Origin: an uncultured Aquimarina sp.
Lineage (GTDB): Bacteria; Bacteroidota; Bacteroidia; Flavobacteriales; Flavobacteriaceae
Direction of reading: 5' to 3'
Length of the DNA stretch: 64,000 nt
Assembly (NCBI GenBank): GCA_947498785.1
Contig: CANMLS010000005.1
Span: 86,951 to 150,950, forward strand
The notes under the pieces are model-generated. The model saw only the letters and a program-made list of their open reading frames with translations, made no database searches and was not told the DNA's origin. Both the position numbers and the translations under genes were made by a program. The first letter of the stretch is position 1. Every line of letters begins with the position of its first letter. Positions 7,937 to 17,348 of this stretch are shown piece after piece.

Positions 7937-8662
7937 ATGATGCCAATTAAAGTTAAAATATTCTTTATTACTTTTTTTGTGGTAGGTTTTGTTTGTGCAC
8001 AGAAAGCTATACCCTACTATGTTTTAGCAAAAAACGGGTTGTCTGTCAGGAAAACTGCTTCTTTAAAATCAGAAAGATTATTTACGATAAAATACGGGGA
8101 AAAAGTATATGTAGAACAAGATACAAGTAGTAGTAAGGATCAATTAAAAGCTGATTATATTACTGGTGTTATGGTAAAAGTTAGATATAATGATAAAGAT
8201 GGTTATGTTTTTGATGGATATCTTACCGATATAACTCCCCCACATACAGGAGAAAAGGTGTCTGATTATGTAGAAAGGGCTAGGCCAAGTAGTCCAGGTA
8301 AAATCGTTTTATTCGAAACAATCACAAGGGATTATGATGGGTATTATCAACATGAAGAAGCAATATTTTTGAAAACAGATAAATGGTCAGAAGCTTTTTT
8401 ATTGGCAAAACAATTATTTAATATTCCAGAAAAATTGAACTTTCCTAATTTAGATTTTTCAGGAAATACACTTGCCATTCAAAATCCTGATAAAAAAGAA
8501 TACAATTGGTCTGATGGATTAGAGATAACCCGTAAAAATACAGATAATGATTTTGTGATTACTTATACTATACGAGGTGAAGGTGGAGGAATGTCTGTGA
8601 CACTAGAAAGAGATAATAATGGAGAGGGTATTAGGATAAGTAGAACAGGTCTAGCAGATTAA
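7937..8662 (+). CDS. Exported bacterial SH3-domain protein
   Basis: A 241-residue protein with a signal peptide (about residues 1-21, ending VCAQ). It is followed by an SH3b segment: NGLSVRKTASLKSERLFTIKYGEKVYVE and the later WV-type replacement MVKVRYNDKDGYVFDGYL. The C-terminal half (about residues 105-241) is not recognised and looks like a small beta-rich domain. SH3b domains often bind cell-wall peptides, but no enzymatic domain is attached. It is monocistronic, between a terminator and the convergent anti-sigma gene. Confidence 0.8.
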   Translation: MMPIKVKIFFITFFVVGFVCAQKAIPYYVLAKNGLSVRKTASLKSERLFTIKYGEKVYVEQDTSSSKDQLKADYITGVMVKVRYNDKDGYVFDGYLTDITPPHTGEKVSDYVERARPSSPGKIVLFETITRDYDGYYQHEEAIFLKTDKWSEAFLLAKQLFNIPEKLNFPNLDFSGNTLAIQNPDKKEYNWSDGLEITRKNTDNDFVITYTIRGEGGGMSVTLERDNNGEGIRISRTGLAD

Positions 8663-8717
8663 GTAATTTAAGAGTTTACTCCTAAACTATTCTTTATACA
8701 AGGATATTTTTACTTCA

Positions 8718-9455
8718 TTATTCAAGATCTTTCAATAGATTACCAGCATTTTCTGTATGAATGTTATTAGATGAACTGAGTTTTTCGAGTAGAGAAATTG
8801 TTTGCTCTTCTTTTTCCATTTTTAGATATGTAAGAGATAGAAACCATATTGCATCAGAATAGTATTTGCTTTCTGCAGAAAAGCTCAAAAACAATGCTTC
8901 AGCTTTTTTTAACTGATTTGTATTTAAATAACTATTCCCTAAACATAGTTTTAATTGCTCATCATTAGGATTTTTTTCTATTGTACTCCCAAGAAAAGGA
9001 ATAACTTTTTGATATTCTTTTTTCTTATAATTCAATACTACTTTTTTAAAGTTATCATCAATAGAAGTTTGATCTCCTCTTTTGATATCTCCAATGGGAT
9101 ACGGGGTATAATATTGAGCAAATAAATTTTCGGAAGTAGTATTAGTAAACCATAGAATAGAAGAAATACCAATTAAAATTAAAATTGATGCTGCTATTTT
9201 CCAAAAAATAAAAGTGTTGGATTTCTCGGAAGCCTTTTCATCGTTAATCTCTTTATTTATTTCAATTAGTTTTTTTCTAAAGTCAAGAGATTTTTTATTT
9301 CTAAGATTGTTAAAGAGTTCGGTTTGTATTTTAACTTCTTCTTCCAATTCGGGATTAGCTTTTATAATCTGTTCAAAATCTGTTAATGCTTTACCAGATA
9401 ATGAACCTTCAATATAGGCTTCGATCTGTTCGGATAATTCTTGCGTCATTTTCAT
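8718..9455 (-). CDS. Membrane-anchored TPR protein, putative anti-sigma factor
   Basis: A 245-residue single-pass protein. The N-terminal about 80 residues are acidic and helical, with an EAYIEGSLSGKALTDFEQ start like zinc-free anti-sigma domains. One membrane segment (KIAASILILIGISSILWF, about 85-102) follows. The outside part (about 125-245) contains tetratricopeptide-like helices (YQKVIPFLGSTIEKNPNDEQL, ALFLSFSAESKYYSDAIWF). It follows an ECF sigma gene with an 8-bp gap, the usual place for an anti-sigma factor. I infer that the cytoplasmic part holds the sigma factor and the periplasmic TPRs sense a protein partner. No cognate zinc motif is present. Confidence 0.72.
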   Translation of the reverse strand: MKMTQELSEQIEAYIEGSLSGKALTDFEQIIKANPELEEEVKIQTELFNNLRNKKSLDFRKKLIEINKEINDEKASEKSNTFIFWKIAASILILIGISSILWFTNTTSENLFAQYYTPYPIGDIKRGDQTSIDDNFKKVVLNYKKKEYQKVIPFLGSTIEKNPNDEQLKLCLGNSYLNTNQLKKAEALFLSFSAESKYYSDAIWFLSLTYLKMEKEEQTISLLEKLSSSNNIHTENAGNLLKDLE

Positions 9456-9463
9456 AATAAAAG

Positions 9464-10039
9464 CTATTTAGTATTTATTTTGATTTCTTCAAAAATAGGA
9501 TCTTCTTTTACCATCGCTACCAACTTGTTTTTACATTCAAATTTTTTCTTTCGAGTATAAGCTTCAGAATACCCTTTTTGCTTTGCAATATCTTTCATAG
9601 ATACTCCTTCAAAAAAGAGAGAAAGAAGTTCCTGACAACCTGTTCCTAATTTTAAAAAACATTTTTGAAATACATAGCGCCTTTCATTATCATTGATCTG
9701 ATCAATGATATCCAGATCATTAGTTTTAGATATAGAAAGTATGCTTTCATTATGTACAGTTTTTTTATTCCCTTTGAGCTTATTTCGCCATAAATTTCTA
9801 CATACAGAATATACAAACGTACCTAATGAGGAAGTAAGTTGCAGAGAGTTATTCTCGAGTTTTTCATACACAAAAACCATTGCATCTTGAAAAACATCCT
9901 CAGCATCAGCTTCACTACCAGAATTTTTTAAGATATAGCTTTTTACCTGAGGTAAGTGTTTTTCATAAAATTTTTTTATAATCCTTTCATCTCCTGCAAC
10001 AATTCCTTCAATAATACTGTCTTGATTGCTGTTACTCAT
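9464..10039 (-). CDS. ECF RNA polymerase sigma factor
   Basis: A 191-residue group IV sigma factor. Region 2 includes AEDVFQDAMVFVYEKL and SSLGTFVYSVCRNLWRNKL. Region 4 contains LLSLFFEGVSMKDIAKQKGYSEAYTRKKKFECKNKL, with the DNA-binding helix. It is co-transcribed with the TPR/membrane anti-sigma candidate and divergent from the CHAT gene. An exact GTAACA-N15-ACATTAA site sits right before its start, which suggests it activates its own gene. The same site recurs across the next 18 kb. If the -10 call is right, the mRNA is nearly leaderless. Confidence 0.92.
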   Translation of the reverse strand: MSNSNQDSIIEGIVAGDERIIKKFYEKHLPQVKSYILKNSGSEADAEDVFQDAMVFVYEKLENNSLQLTSSLGTFVYSVCRNLWRNKLKGNKKTVHNESILSISKTNDLDIIDQINDNERRYVFQKCFLKLGTGCQELLSLFFEGVSMKDIAKQKGYSEAYTRKKKFECKNKLVAMVKEDPIFEEIKINTK

Positions 10040-10042
10040 CGG

Positions 10043-10070
10043 TTAATGTTAAATATACATAAGTTGTTAC
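10043..10070 (-). promoter_or_regulatory. Candidate ECF promoter, sigma autoregulation
   Basis: On the minus strand GTAACA (10070-10065), 15 bp, then ACATTAA (10049-10043): a full match to the site shared with downstream genes. It ends only 3 bp before the sigma ATG, so transcription would start at or inside the first codon. Confidence 0.6.
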
Positions 10071-10098
10071 CTTTTTTTGCGAAATAATGATCATAAAA

Positions 10099-10126
10099 GT
10101 AACATATTTATTTTTGCAGAGTTAAA
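10099..10126 (+). promoter_or_regulatory. Weak ECF-type site before the CHAT gene
   Basis: GTAACA, exactly 15 bp, then AGTTAAA, which matches four of seven bases of the -10 consensus. The -35 and spacing are exact but the -10 is degenerate. It is divergent from the autoregulatory site, 68 bp before the CHAT ATG. Confidence 0.4.
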
Positions 10127-10194
10127 TAGAAGAGTAAAATAAAGCTCTGATTTTGGTGTGAATTTTGTAGTAGGATAAAATTATAGTAACATTT

Positions 10195-13100
10195 ATGAAA
10201 ATAATACTAAAGATGGTATGGGCTGCAATGTTAATATTTACCTATATTACTATACATGCACAGGTTAAAGAAGATACATTACAAGCACATCAATATTTTG
10301 TAAAAGGAGACTCGCTTCTGAAAGAAAGAGCATATCAAAAATCCATTAATTCATTTGAAAATGCGGCTTCAATATTTATGAGGCATAAAGCTTGGAAGAG
10401 ATATGTACAAAGTCTTAATAAAATTGCCAAAAATCATTATGGTCTCAGGAATTTTGATCAGGTAACTGATTTTTCTAATCAGGGAATTAATATTTGTAAT
10501 GAACAATTGGATAAAAATTCTCTAGAAGAAGCAAATGCATTATCAATTATAGCTAAGGTAAATAAAAAAAGAAATCAATTTTATGAAGCTTTAGGCTATT
10601 ATGAAAAAGCATTAAAAATAACAGAAGTAAATGTTGGTTTCAGTCATATAAAAACTGGAATTTTATATAATAATATAGGAATTGTATACGATAGATTAGG
10701 ATTTGTAGACGATGCAAAAAAATACTATTCTATAGCTTTAGATATTAATGAGCAACTTTATAATAAGAAAGATAAAAACATTCTTAATACAGTATATTTA
10801 AACATGGCTGTGCTGTATAGCAGAGCTGGGTTTTACCATCAGGCTGTACCTTTTTATGAAAAAGCTATCGCTCTAATCATAGAGACCAATGGAGAAAATC
10901 ATGTTAAACTAACTAGGAAATACTATAATCTTGGCGCTAATTATAGTTATATAGAAGAGGATTTTAGAGCACTACAGTATTTTCAAAAGGGATTACATAT
11001 TTTAAAGCAAACAAACAAAGAGGACTCTGAAAGTTTTGCATTGTTTTATGCCGGTATTGCTACACAATATACAAGGTTAAATAAATTAGACCAAGCACTT
11101 AGGTATTATAGTAAAGCACTTAAGATTAACCAAGACATATATGGTGATTATAATTTTGAAACCGCTACAGTAAAGGTAAATATTGGAGGGACATATGCGT
11201 TAAAAAAAGATTATAATACTTCATTAGATTACTTGACGAATGCAAGAGATATTATCAAAAAAATACTTGGTGAAGATCATAGAGAAATGTTGTTGGTTAA
11301 CGATGAATTGGGAAAACTATACGAATTGCAACAAAAATACCCAGATGCTATTGAGTATTATGATAAAAATCTAAAAATAGCTCTCAAAAACTTTGGAAAG
11401 AAAAACCAAAATACAGCAGAATGTTATAATAATAAGGCTAGGATATATGAAATGAATAAGGAATATTCTATGGCAATAGAAGAGTATCATAATGCTATTA
11501 TTGCTGGGGCTAAAAGTTTTAAAGACGCCTCTCTGCAAAAACTACCGTCTTTAGATGACTATTTTAATAATTATACCATGTTATCAGCTGTTTATGGAAA
11601 AGCAAAGAGTCTTAAACTAAGAACTGAAAACAATAAAATAAATAAAGATTTTCAACAATCATTCACAAGCTTCTTGTATTGCGATTCGTTAATTGATAAA
11701 ATCAGAAATTCATATATGTTAGCTACAGATAAAGTAGCATTAGAAAAAACTACAGTGAATGTATATCAAGATGCAGTTAAGGTTGCTTTGTTATTATATG
11801 CAAAAACAAAAGATGAGAAATATGCAAAAAAGGCATTCTATTTTTCAGAAAAAAATAGAGCTCGATTATTAGATGAGCAACTTAGAAAAATAAAAGCAAA
11901 GCATTTTGTCGGAATAGAAGAGAGTAAGATTAAACTCATGGATGAAGTGAGAGATAAGTTAGGGTATTATACCTCAAAACTTCATGAGTATAAACAAAAA
12001 ACAATTAAAGATTCTATGAGGATAAACAAATTTACTGATTTGGTTTTTTCATATACTAAGAAAAAGGATTCATTAATGAAAGAAATTGAATTTCAGTATC
12101 CCAAATACCATCAACTTAAGTATGATGCTTCTATTATTTCTGTTATTGAAATCCAAAAAAGAATTCCAGAAAAAACAACACTATTAGAATATTTTGTGAC
12201 TGATACCAGTACATATGCTTTTATGATATCAAAGCACACATTTTCTGTAGAAGAAATACAAACTACAAGCAGTAAAGAGAAAATAATTCAATTTAGAAAT
12301 GCAATTACTTCAAAAAACATAGAGAGGTATACTCAAATTGGACGTGAACTGTATGTGCAACTCATCGCTCCTATGCCTATCGACAAGTATAATAAACATT
12401 TAATTATCATACCCGATAGAATGTTATGGCATCTTAATTTTGATCTCTTGTTAACAGAAGATTCCGAAAATCAAAATCCAAAAAAATTGCCTTATTTTGT
12501 TAAAAATCAGATGATTAGTTATGCTAATTCTGCTGATTTATTTTTTACTGATAAAACCAGAAAGACAGATGTATTAAATGAATGTTTAGCTTTTTCATTT
12601 TCGAATGATGATGATTCTTTTTCTACAAATCAGGTAATTTCTATGAATATGTTAAGAAACGCAAAAGACAATTTACCAGGAGCAAGAAAAGAAATAAAAG
12701 CGATTTCAAATATTGTAGGGGGAGCTTACTTTTATGGGAAACATGCGATAGAATCTAATTTTAAAAAAAATGCCAATCGTTATGCGGTAATACATATGGC
12801 AGTTCATGGCGAAATAGATAATAAACAGCCTGAGAATTCTAAACTACATTTTACTCAGGTAGAAGGATCTAACCAAGACAACTACTTATATAACCAAGAA
12901 ATTTATGGTTTAGAAATACCTGCAGAACTTGCTGTATTGAGTGCCTGTAATACAGGTGCAGGAAAAATTTCTGGAGGAGAAGGAATTATGAGTCTGGGGA
13001 GAGCATTTCAATATGCAGGAACCAAAAGTTTATTACTCACCAATTGGGAAGTCTCTGATGACACTACTCCGGTGTTGATGAAAAATTTCTATGTTAATCT

Positions 13101-13356
13101 TGAAAAAGGGATGAATAAGGCCGAGGCATTACAACAAGCTAAATTACAGTATCTAGAGGAAACTAATGTTTATCAGGCTGCTCCCTTTTATTGGGGAGGT
13201 TTTTATTTGATAGGAGATACAGGCTCCATTGATCTGGCGAGTAATAGGTATATGGACACATTTTTTCCAATAGGTATTGTACTTATTTTAGTTCTGCTTT
13301 TATGTTTTTTTTATTGGTTTAAAAAGAAATATATAATATCTAGGGATAAGTCTTAA
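10195..13356 (+). CDS. Secreted TPR-CHAT protease-like protein with C-terminal membrane anchor
   Basis: A 1053-residue protein. Residues 1-23 are a signal peptide (IHAQ). About residues 25-450 form successive tetratricopeptide repeats of the ALGYYEKALKI type, followed by a helical linker (about 520-640). A CHAT domain (about 700-1015) has VIHMAVHGE (His871) and LSACNTGAG (Cys918), the expected caspase-like His/Cys pair, ending FYWGGFYLIGD. One membrane helix (about 1021-1040) is followed by a basic tail. The topology puts TPRs and CHAT in the periplasm, anchored at the C-terminus. It is divergent from the ECF sigma and anti-sigma genes. I infer that it could process the anti-sigma or another envelope protein; peptidase activity is not proven. 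Confidence 0.88.
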   Translation: MKIILKMVWAAMLIFTYITIHAQVKEDTLQAHQYFVKGDSLLKERAYQKSINSFENAASIFMRHKAWKRYVQSLNKIAKNHYGLRNFDQVTDFSNQGINICNEQLDKNSLEEANALSIIAKVNKKRNQFYEALGYYEKALKITEVNVGFSHIKTGILYNNIGIVYDRLGFVDDAKKYYSIALDINEQLYNKKDKNILNTVYLNMAVLYSRAGFYHQAVPFYEKAIALIIETNGENHVKLTRKYYNLGANYSYIEEDFRALQYFQKGLHILKQTNKEDSESFALFYAGIATQYTRLNKLDQALRYYSKALKINQDIYGDYNFETATVKVNIGGTYALKKDYNTSLDYLTNARDIIKKILGEDHREMLLVNDELGKLYELQQKYPDAIEYYDKNLKIALKNFGKKNQNTAECYNNKARIYEMNKEYSMAIEEYHNAIIAGAKSFKDASLQKLPSLDDYFNNYTMLSAVYGKAKSLKLRTENNKINKDFQQSFTSFLYCDSLIDKIRNSYMLATDKVALEKTTVNVYQDAVKVALLLYAKTKDEKYAKKAFYFSEKNRARLLDEQLRKIKAKHFVGIEESKIKLMDEVRDKLGYYTSKLHEYKQKTIKDSMRINKFTDLVFSYTKKKDSLMKEIEFQYPKYHQLKYDASIISVIEIQKRIPEKTTLLEYFVTDTSTYAFMISKHTFSVEEIQTTSSKEKIIQFRNAITSKNIERYTQIGRELYVQLIAPMPIDKYNKHLIIIPDRMLWHLNFDLLLTEDSENQNPKKLPYFVKNQMISYANSADLFFTDKTRKTDVLNECLAFSFSNDDDSFSTNQVISMNMLRNAKDNLPGARKEIKAISNIVGGAYFYGKHAIESNFKKNANRYAVIHMAVHGEIDNKQPENSKLHFTQVEGSNQDNYLYNQEIYGLEIPAELAVLSACNTGAGKISGGEGIMSLGRAFQYAGTKSLLLTNWEVSDDTTPVLMKNFYVNLEKGMNKAEALQQAKLQYLEETNVYQAAPFYWGGFYLIGDTGSIDLASNRYMDTFFPIGIVLILVLLLCFFYWFKKKYIISRDKS

Positions 13357-13379
13357 ATAAAATTGGAGTACTCTATACA

Positions 13380-13407
13380 GTAACATTTTATTTAGAAAAT
13401 ACATTAA
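13380..13407 (+). promoter_or_regulatory. Candidate ECF promoter of the L-domain gene
   Basis: GTAACA, 15 bp, ACATTAA: a full match to the local consensus, including the TTTT after GTAACA. It lies 86 bp before the ATG at 13494. Confidence 0.62.
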
Positions 13408-13493
13408 AGGTGCAATTTGATTAAGAAACCTTGAAGCGTAGGAATAGTAATTAATTGTCTTAAACGAAAAACAGAACTAAACCAAAAATTAGA

Positions 13494-14969
13494 ATGAGAA
13501 AGAAATTATGTTTTTTACTAGCGATGTTTATAACTTCATTTTTTTATGCACAAACTCATAAAGGTGATGTTGTCCTGTCTTCACAAAAAGAGGTAGATAA
13601 TTTTAAAGGGACTAAAATTATAGGCAATTTGATTATCAGAGAGTATATAGAAAACCCTGATGTTATTTCTACTTCTCAATCTATAATCACAAATATTAAA
13701 AGTTTGTCTCAACTTACCTTTCTGGATGGAGATTTAAAGATTATACGAAATAGTAAGTTGTCAAACCTCGACGGACTTGAGGGGATTAAAGAAATAACAG
13801 GAAGTATTGAAATTAGAGGCAATAATTCACTCAAGAACATCAATGGATTGCGTTTAATAAAAAAAATTGGTAAAAATATCACCATTATAAATAATAGAGC
13901 ACTTTCTAATAGTAATGGACTATCTAGTATCCCGATTGTTCATGGGGATTTAAACATTCAAAATAGTGGTTTTAGAAAATTAGAAGGATTAAGTAGTCTT
14001 GAGGTAATTGAAGGAAACCTTATTATTAAGAATAATGAGGCACTGGTAAGTATTAATTCTTTATTGAATTTAAAAAAAATAAAAGGAAATTTTATTTTGA
14101 CTGCTAATAAAAAATTAATCAGTGCTTGTAGTATTGTAGAGTTGTTCCAGACCGAAGCCGCAATTGGATCAATTTCTGTCGCAAATAATTCAGAAATTAC
14201 AAGTAATGTAATAGATATTATTAATAATTGCCAATCCTTAGCATGTACTTATCCCGAAAATGATGTATGGTTAAAAACACAAGAAGAAGTCGATGCTTTT
14301 GATTATTGCTATATAAAAGGTTCTTTAATCATATCAGATGAAATGACGGGTAAGATAAAAAATATAGAAAAATTAAGGAATCTTAAAGGAGTAGGTGAAA
14401 ATTTAATCATAAAAAATAATACAGAACTTAAGGATGTTTATGTATTAGGTAGATTAAAAAATAAAGGTAGTATTGGTGGAGATTTAGAATTAGATAATAA
14501 CCCTGCTCTCCCAGAGGGTGTTTTTAAAGAAGCGAGATCATACTTTTTATGTGATAATATTGCATTGCGATTAAAGGTTAGAAAAAAATCAACAGAAGAT
14601 TTTGTTGTATATCTTTTTCCTGAAAGTGCAGAGAGTTGTGATAAAGATTCAACACCAGGTAATCCATTTGCAAATGAAGATGGTGAAGATGGATCCAAGG
14701 TCAACCCTTCTGAGCTATTATTTCAAAAAATAAATAAAAATGTATATCCAACCATTTCTAATGGAAAAGAGATTCATATTACTGGTTTAGAAAATGATTT
14801 TAACTACAAAATATATACTATATCAGGTCGATTAATAGAAGAAAAGACTATGCTCAAAGGGTCAAAAAATGTAACCATACATTTTAAAAAACAACTTACC
14901 TCAGGAATATATATAATAAAAATACTGGAAGAAAGTGAAAACTCTAACTTTCGATTTATAATTAGATAA
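13494..14969 (+). CDS. Secreted receptor-L-domain-like protein with T9SS sorting tail
   Basis: A 491-residue protein. Signal peptide 1-20 (FFYAQ) is followed by leucine-rich beta-helix-like repeats of the form GLxxLxxIxGxLxIxxN (about 40-210 and 260-340). These resemble receptor L domains and each block closes with a Cys-containing cap such as IINNCQ. The last about 75 residues are a type A T9SS sorting domain (VYPTISNGKEIHITG, YTISGRLIEE, LTSGIYIIKI). It is exported to the cell surface, where it may bind glycan or protein; the ligand is unknown. Probably driven by the ECF-type site at 13380. Confidence 0.82.
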   Translation: MRKKLCFLLAMFITSFFYAQTHKGDVVLSSQKEVDNFKGTKIIGNLIIREYIENPDVISTSQSIITNIKSLSQLTFLDGDLKIIRNSKLSNLDGLEGIKEITGSIEIRGNNSLKNINGLRLIKKIGKNITIINNRALSNSNGLSSIPIVHGDLNIQNSGFRKLEGLSSLEVIEGNLIIKNNEALVSINSLLNLKKIKGNFILTANKKLISACSIVELFQTEAAIGSISVANNSEITSNVIDIINNCQSLACTYPENDVWLKTQEEVDAFDYCYIKGSLIISDEMTGKIKNIEKLRNLKGVGENLIIKNNTELKDVYVLGRLKNKGSIGGDLELDNNPALPEGVFKEARSYFLCDNIALRLKVRKKSTEDFVVYLFPESAESCDKDSTPGNPFANEDGEDGSKVNPSELLFQKINKNVYPTISNGKEIHITGLENDFNYKIYTISGRLIEEKTMLKGSKNVTIHFKKQLTSGIYIIKILEESENSNFRFIIR

Positions 14970-14994
14970 AGTAAATAATATTCATATAATACAA

Positions 14995-15023
14995 AAGGTT
15001 CTCATCTATCGAGAACTTTTTTT
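14995..15023 (+). terminator. Terminator after the first L-domain gene
   Basis: A 9-bp stem (14995-15003 with 15011-15019, one G-U) and a T-run to 15023. Paralogous coding sequence without a start codon begins almost immediately afterwards. Confidence 0.75.
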
Positions 15024-15123
15024 ATGCATTTCTAAATTTTTTAGGGTAACAATTATAAATAATATTGATGGTTTATCTAAAATCACTGAAATAAAAGAAA
15101 GACTTGTCATTGAAAATAATGCT

Positions 15124-17154
15124 ATGCTAGATAACCTTAACGGATTATCTAATGTTGCCCGTTTAGATGGGTTTGAAGGTTTTTCTTTGCAAGTAAAAAG
15201 AAACCCAAAGTTATCTAATGCATGCGGTATAATACCCATTATAACCTATGATCCTAGCTATGTGCAGGTATATCCATCAATTAATAGTAATTCGGCTAAT
15301 ACCAGTTCTGTACAGGATATTATTGCTAATTGTAATACCTGTAAGATCTATGAAGGTAATTTAATACTTACTTCTCAAGCCCAGGTCGATACTTTTGACT
15401 ATTGTGAAATAACGGGAAATCTAACGATCCAGGAAGATGTAGCAGGAGATATTACAGACCTATCAAGTTTAGCTACACTAGAAACTTTGGGAGGAGGACT
15501 TTATTTTAAAAGCAATACTAGTATCACTAATCTGGATGCTTTTCATAACCTTAAAATGATTAATGGTTCTCTTGAATTATCAAAAAATGCAATTTTGGCA
15601 AATATTGATGGATTATCTGGTTTAGAAATAATTAATGGCAATTTGGTGATTTCTATTAATAAAAAAATAACTTCTTTAAGAGCATTCAACACGTTAACAA
15701 CTTTAAATGGGAATTTAAACCTACTTGCAAATGAAGGGTTAACCGATTTAGATGGTTTTGTGAATCTAAAACAAATAGGAGGTTTTCTAGAGATTAAAGG
15801 ACATAGAAGTATGGTGAGTTTTACAGGACTTAGTAATTTAACTACCATCGGTACAGATATACGAATTATAGGTAATGATTTGTCAAATTTAGATGGCTTA
15901 ACTAAGCTTAATGAAATAAAAGGTAATCTAGAATTGACTAACAATTTTAAGTTAAGTGATATCAATGTGTTTGCTAATGTTTTTTCAATTAAGGAGTTAA
16001 GGATTAAGAATAATAACCTTACCGATTTAAGTGGTTTTTCGGGATTAAAAGATGCAGGAGCAATAATTTTAAATAATTGTGATATAACAAATCTCAACGA
16101 TTTGTCTAATTTAACTTCTCTTGCGAACAGATTGGTATTGTACAATAATAAAAACTTAGAAAATATTTCAGGAATTTCTAATGCTATAGGTAAGAATATA
16201 ATTCAGCTTGAAATAGGAGGTAATCCAAATTTAAGATCTCTTACAGGATTAGAAAATCTAGAGATAATTAGCTCGTTTGTTTCGATTTTTAATAATCAAA
16301 AATTAAAAAACTTGGATGCGCTATCCAATATGACTAAGATTACCAAAAATTTAGGAATACGTCATAACTCAGGATTAGAAAATGCATGTGGTATAGTACA
16401 GTTGCTAGAAAATGAAACGGCTGTTGGAGGATTAACAATTATTGAGACTAATGGAGTTAATACAAGTACTGTAGAAACTATTATTGAATATTGCGACACC
16501 AATAGAATTTTTAATGGTGACATTACAATTCTTACTCAGAAAGATGTAGATACGTTTAAGTATGCCAAAATTATTGGTAACCTGACCATACAAGAATCTT
16601 CTGCCGCAGCAATTAGAAATCTTGACGGTCTTGCATCGTTAACAAGTGTTTTGGGTAATATCTTGATAAAGAATAATGTAGCATTATCTACTCTAGATGG
16701 TTTGACAAGCCTAAATACTGTAGAAGGAGAATTTGCAAAAATAAGATCAAATCTATCAGATCCTTTTACGAGTATCACTCAGATCTCTCCAGAATATCTT
16801 TGTGAACCTATTCAACCTGAGAATGTTTTTGAAAATAGAGATGGGAAAAGTTATGCACGTTCTGATGAGAATATAATTATAGAAAAACTACCAGCCCAAA
16901 TAAAAAGTAAAGAAAAAATTATACTATACCCTACAATTATAGATGGAAATAGCGTAACACTATCTGGGATAAAAAATAACTTTACGTATTCAGTGTTTAG
17001 TGCTTCAGTACAATTAATTGACAGTGAGGAGGTGAAATCTGGCACGCAAGAAAAAACAATTGTGTTTGATAAACAGTTAACCTCTGGGATGTATTTTTTA
17101 AGAATACAAGAAGAAGGAGGTAAGATCGTTATCTTACGATTTATGGTCAAATGA
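15124..17154 (+). CDS. 5'-truncated receptor-L-domain/T9SS protein, probably a broken paralog
   Basis: A 676-residue reading frame with the same GLxxLxxIxGxLxIxxN repeats, Cys caps (DIIANCN, TIIEYCD) and T9SS tail (LYPTIIDGNSVTLSG, LTSGMYFLRIQE) as its neighbour. Homologous sequence continues upstream of the ATG: the frame is open back to 14962 and reads VTIINNIDGLSKI directly before it, but there is no signal peptide or in-frame ATG. A transcription terminator lies immediately upstream. A surface protein with a T9SS tail needs a signal peptide, so this copy is probably non-functional, or is left over from a deletion between tandem copies. Confidence 0.7.
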   Translation: MLDNLNGLSNVARLDGFEGFSLQVKRNPKLSNACGIIPIITYDPSYVQVYPSINSNSANTSSVQDIIANCNTCKIYEGNLILTSQAQVDTFDYCEITGNLTIQEDVAGDITDLSSLATLETLGGGLYFKSNTSITNLDAFHNLKMINGSLELSKNAILANIDGLSGLEIINGNLVISINKKITSLRAFNTLTTLNGNLNLLANEGLTDLDGFVNLKQIGGFLEIKGHRSMVSFTGLSNLTTIGTDIRIIGNDLSNLDGLTKLNEIKGNLELTNNFKLSDINVFANVFSIKELRIKNNNLTDLSGFSGLKDAGAIILNNCDITNLNDLSNLTSLANRLVLYNNKNLENISGISNAIGKNIIQLEIGGNPNLRSLTGLENLEIISSFVSIFNNQKLKNLDALSNMTKITKNLGIRHNSGLENACGIVQLLENETAVGGLTIIETNGVNTSTVETIIEYCDTNRIFNGDITILTQKDVDTFKYAKIIGNLTIQESSAAAIRNLDGLASLTSVLGNILIKNNVALSTLDGLTSLNTVEGEFAKIRSNLSDPFTSITQISPEYLCEPIQPENVFENRDGKSYARSDENIIIEKLPAQIKSKEKIILYPTIIDGNSVTLSGIKNNFTYSVFSASVQLIDSEEVKSGTQEKTIVFDKQLTSGMYFLRIQEEGGKIVILRFMVK

Positions 17155-17180
17155 TCTAGTATTCAAAAAAAGCATTGGTT

Positions 17181-17215
17181 AAAAAAGAGCTCTCTGATCA
17201 GGGAGCTCTTTTTAT
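17181..17215 (+). terminator. Terminator after the truncated L-domain gene
   Basis: Stem AAAAAGAGCTC paired with GAGCTCTTTTT around an inner TGATCA, followed by a T-run. It has A-rich and T-rich flanks, so it may be bidirectional. Confidence 0.8.
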
Positions 17216-17264
17216 AAAATAAATTTATTTAATTATCCGTTTTTCGTCATATCAGCCTATCGGT

Positions 17265-17348
17265 GTCATGCTGAATTTATTTCAGCATCTCACTTTGTTA
17301 ATAATCAAACTCTTATTAAGTAAGATATTGAGTCAAGTTCAGGATGAC
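17265..17348. repeat. REP-like imperfect inverted repeat
   Basis: The left arm GTCATGCTGAATTTATTTCA and the right arm, read in reverse as GTCATCCTGAACTTGACTCA, are close variants about 27 bp long separated by about 30 bp. From memory, sequences of this GTCATCCTGAACTTGTTTCA type are dispersed in intergenic DNA of flavobacteria. It is non-coding and probably a palindromic repetitive element. Only one copy was noticed in the window. Confidence 0.6.

Noticed and set aside
10184..10211. Another GTAACA just before the CHAT gene
   Set aside because: It overlaps the start codon and its -10 would be inside the coding sequence; the site at 10099 is better placed.
15047..15075. GTAACA before the truncated L-domain gene
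   Set aside because: No ACATTAA-like box at 15 bp, and the position is within homologous coding sequence.
16851..17150. Antisense ORF across the T9SS tail
   Set aside because: Overlaps entirely with the L-domain frame and has no independent support.
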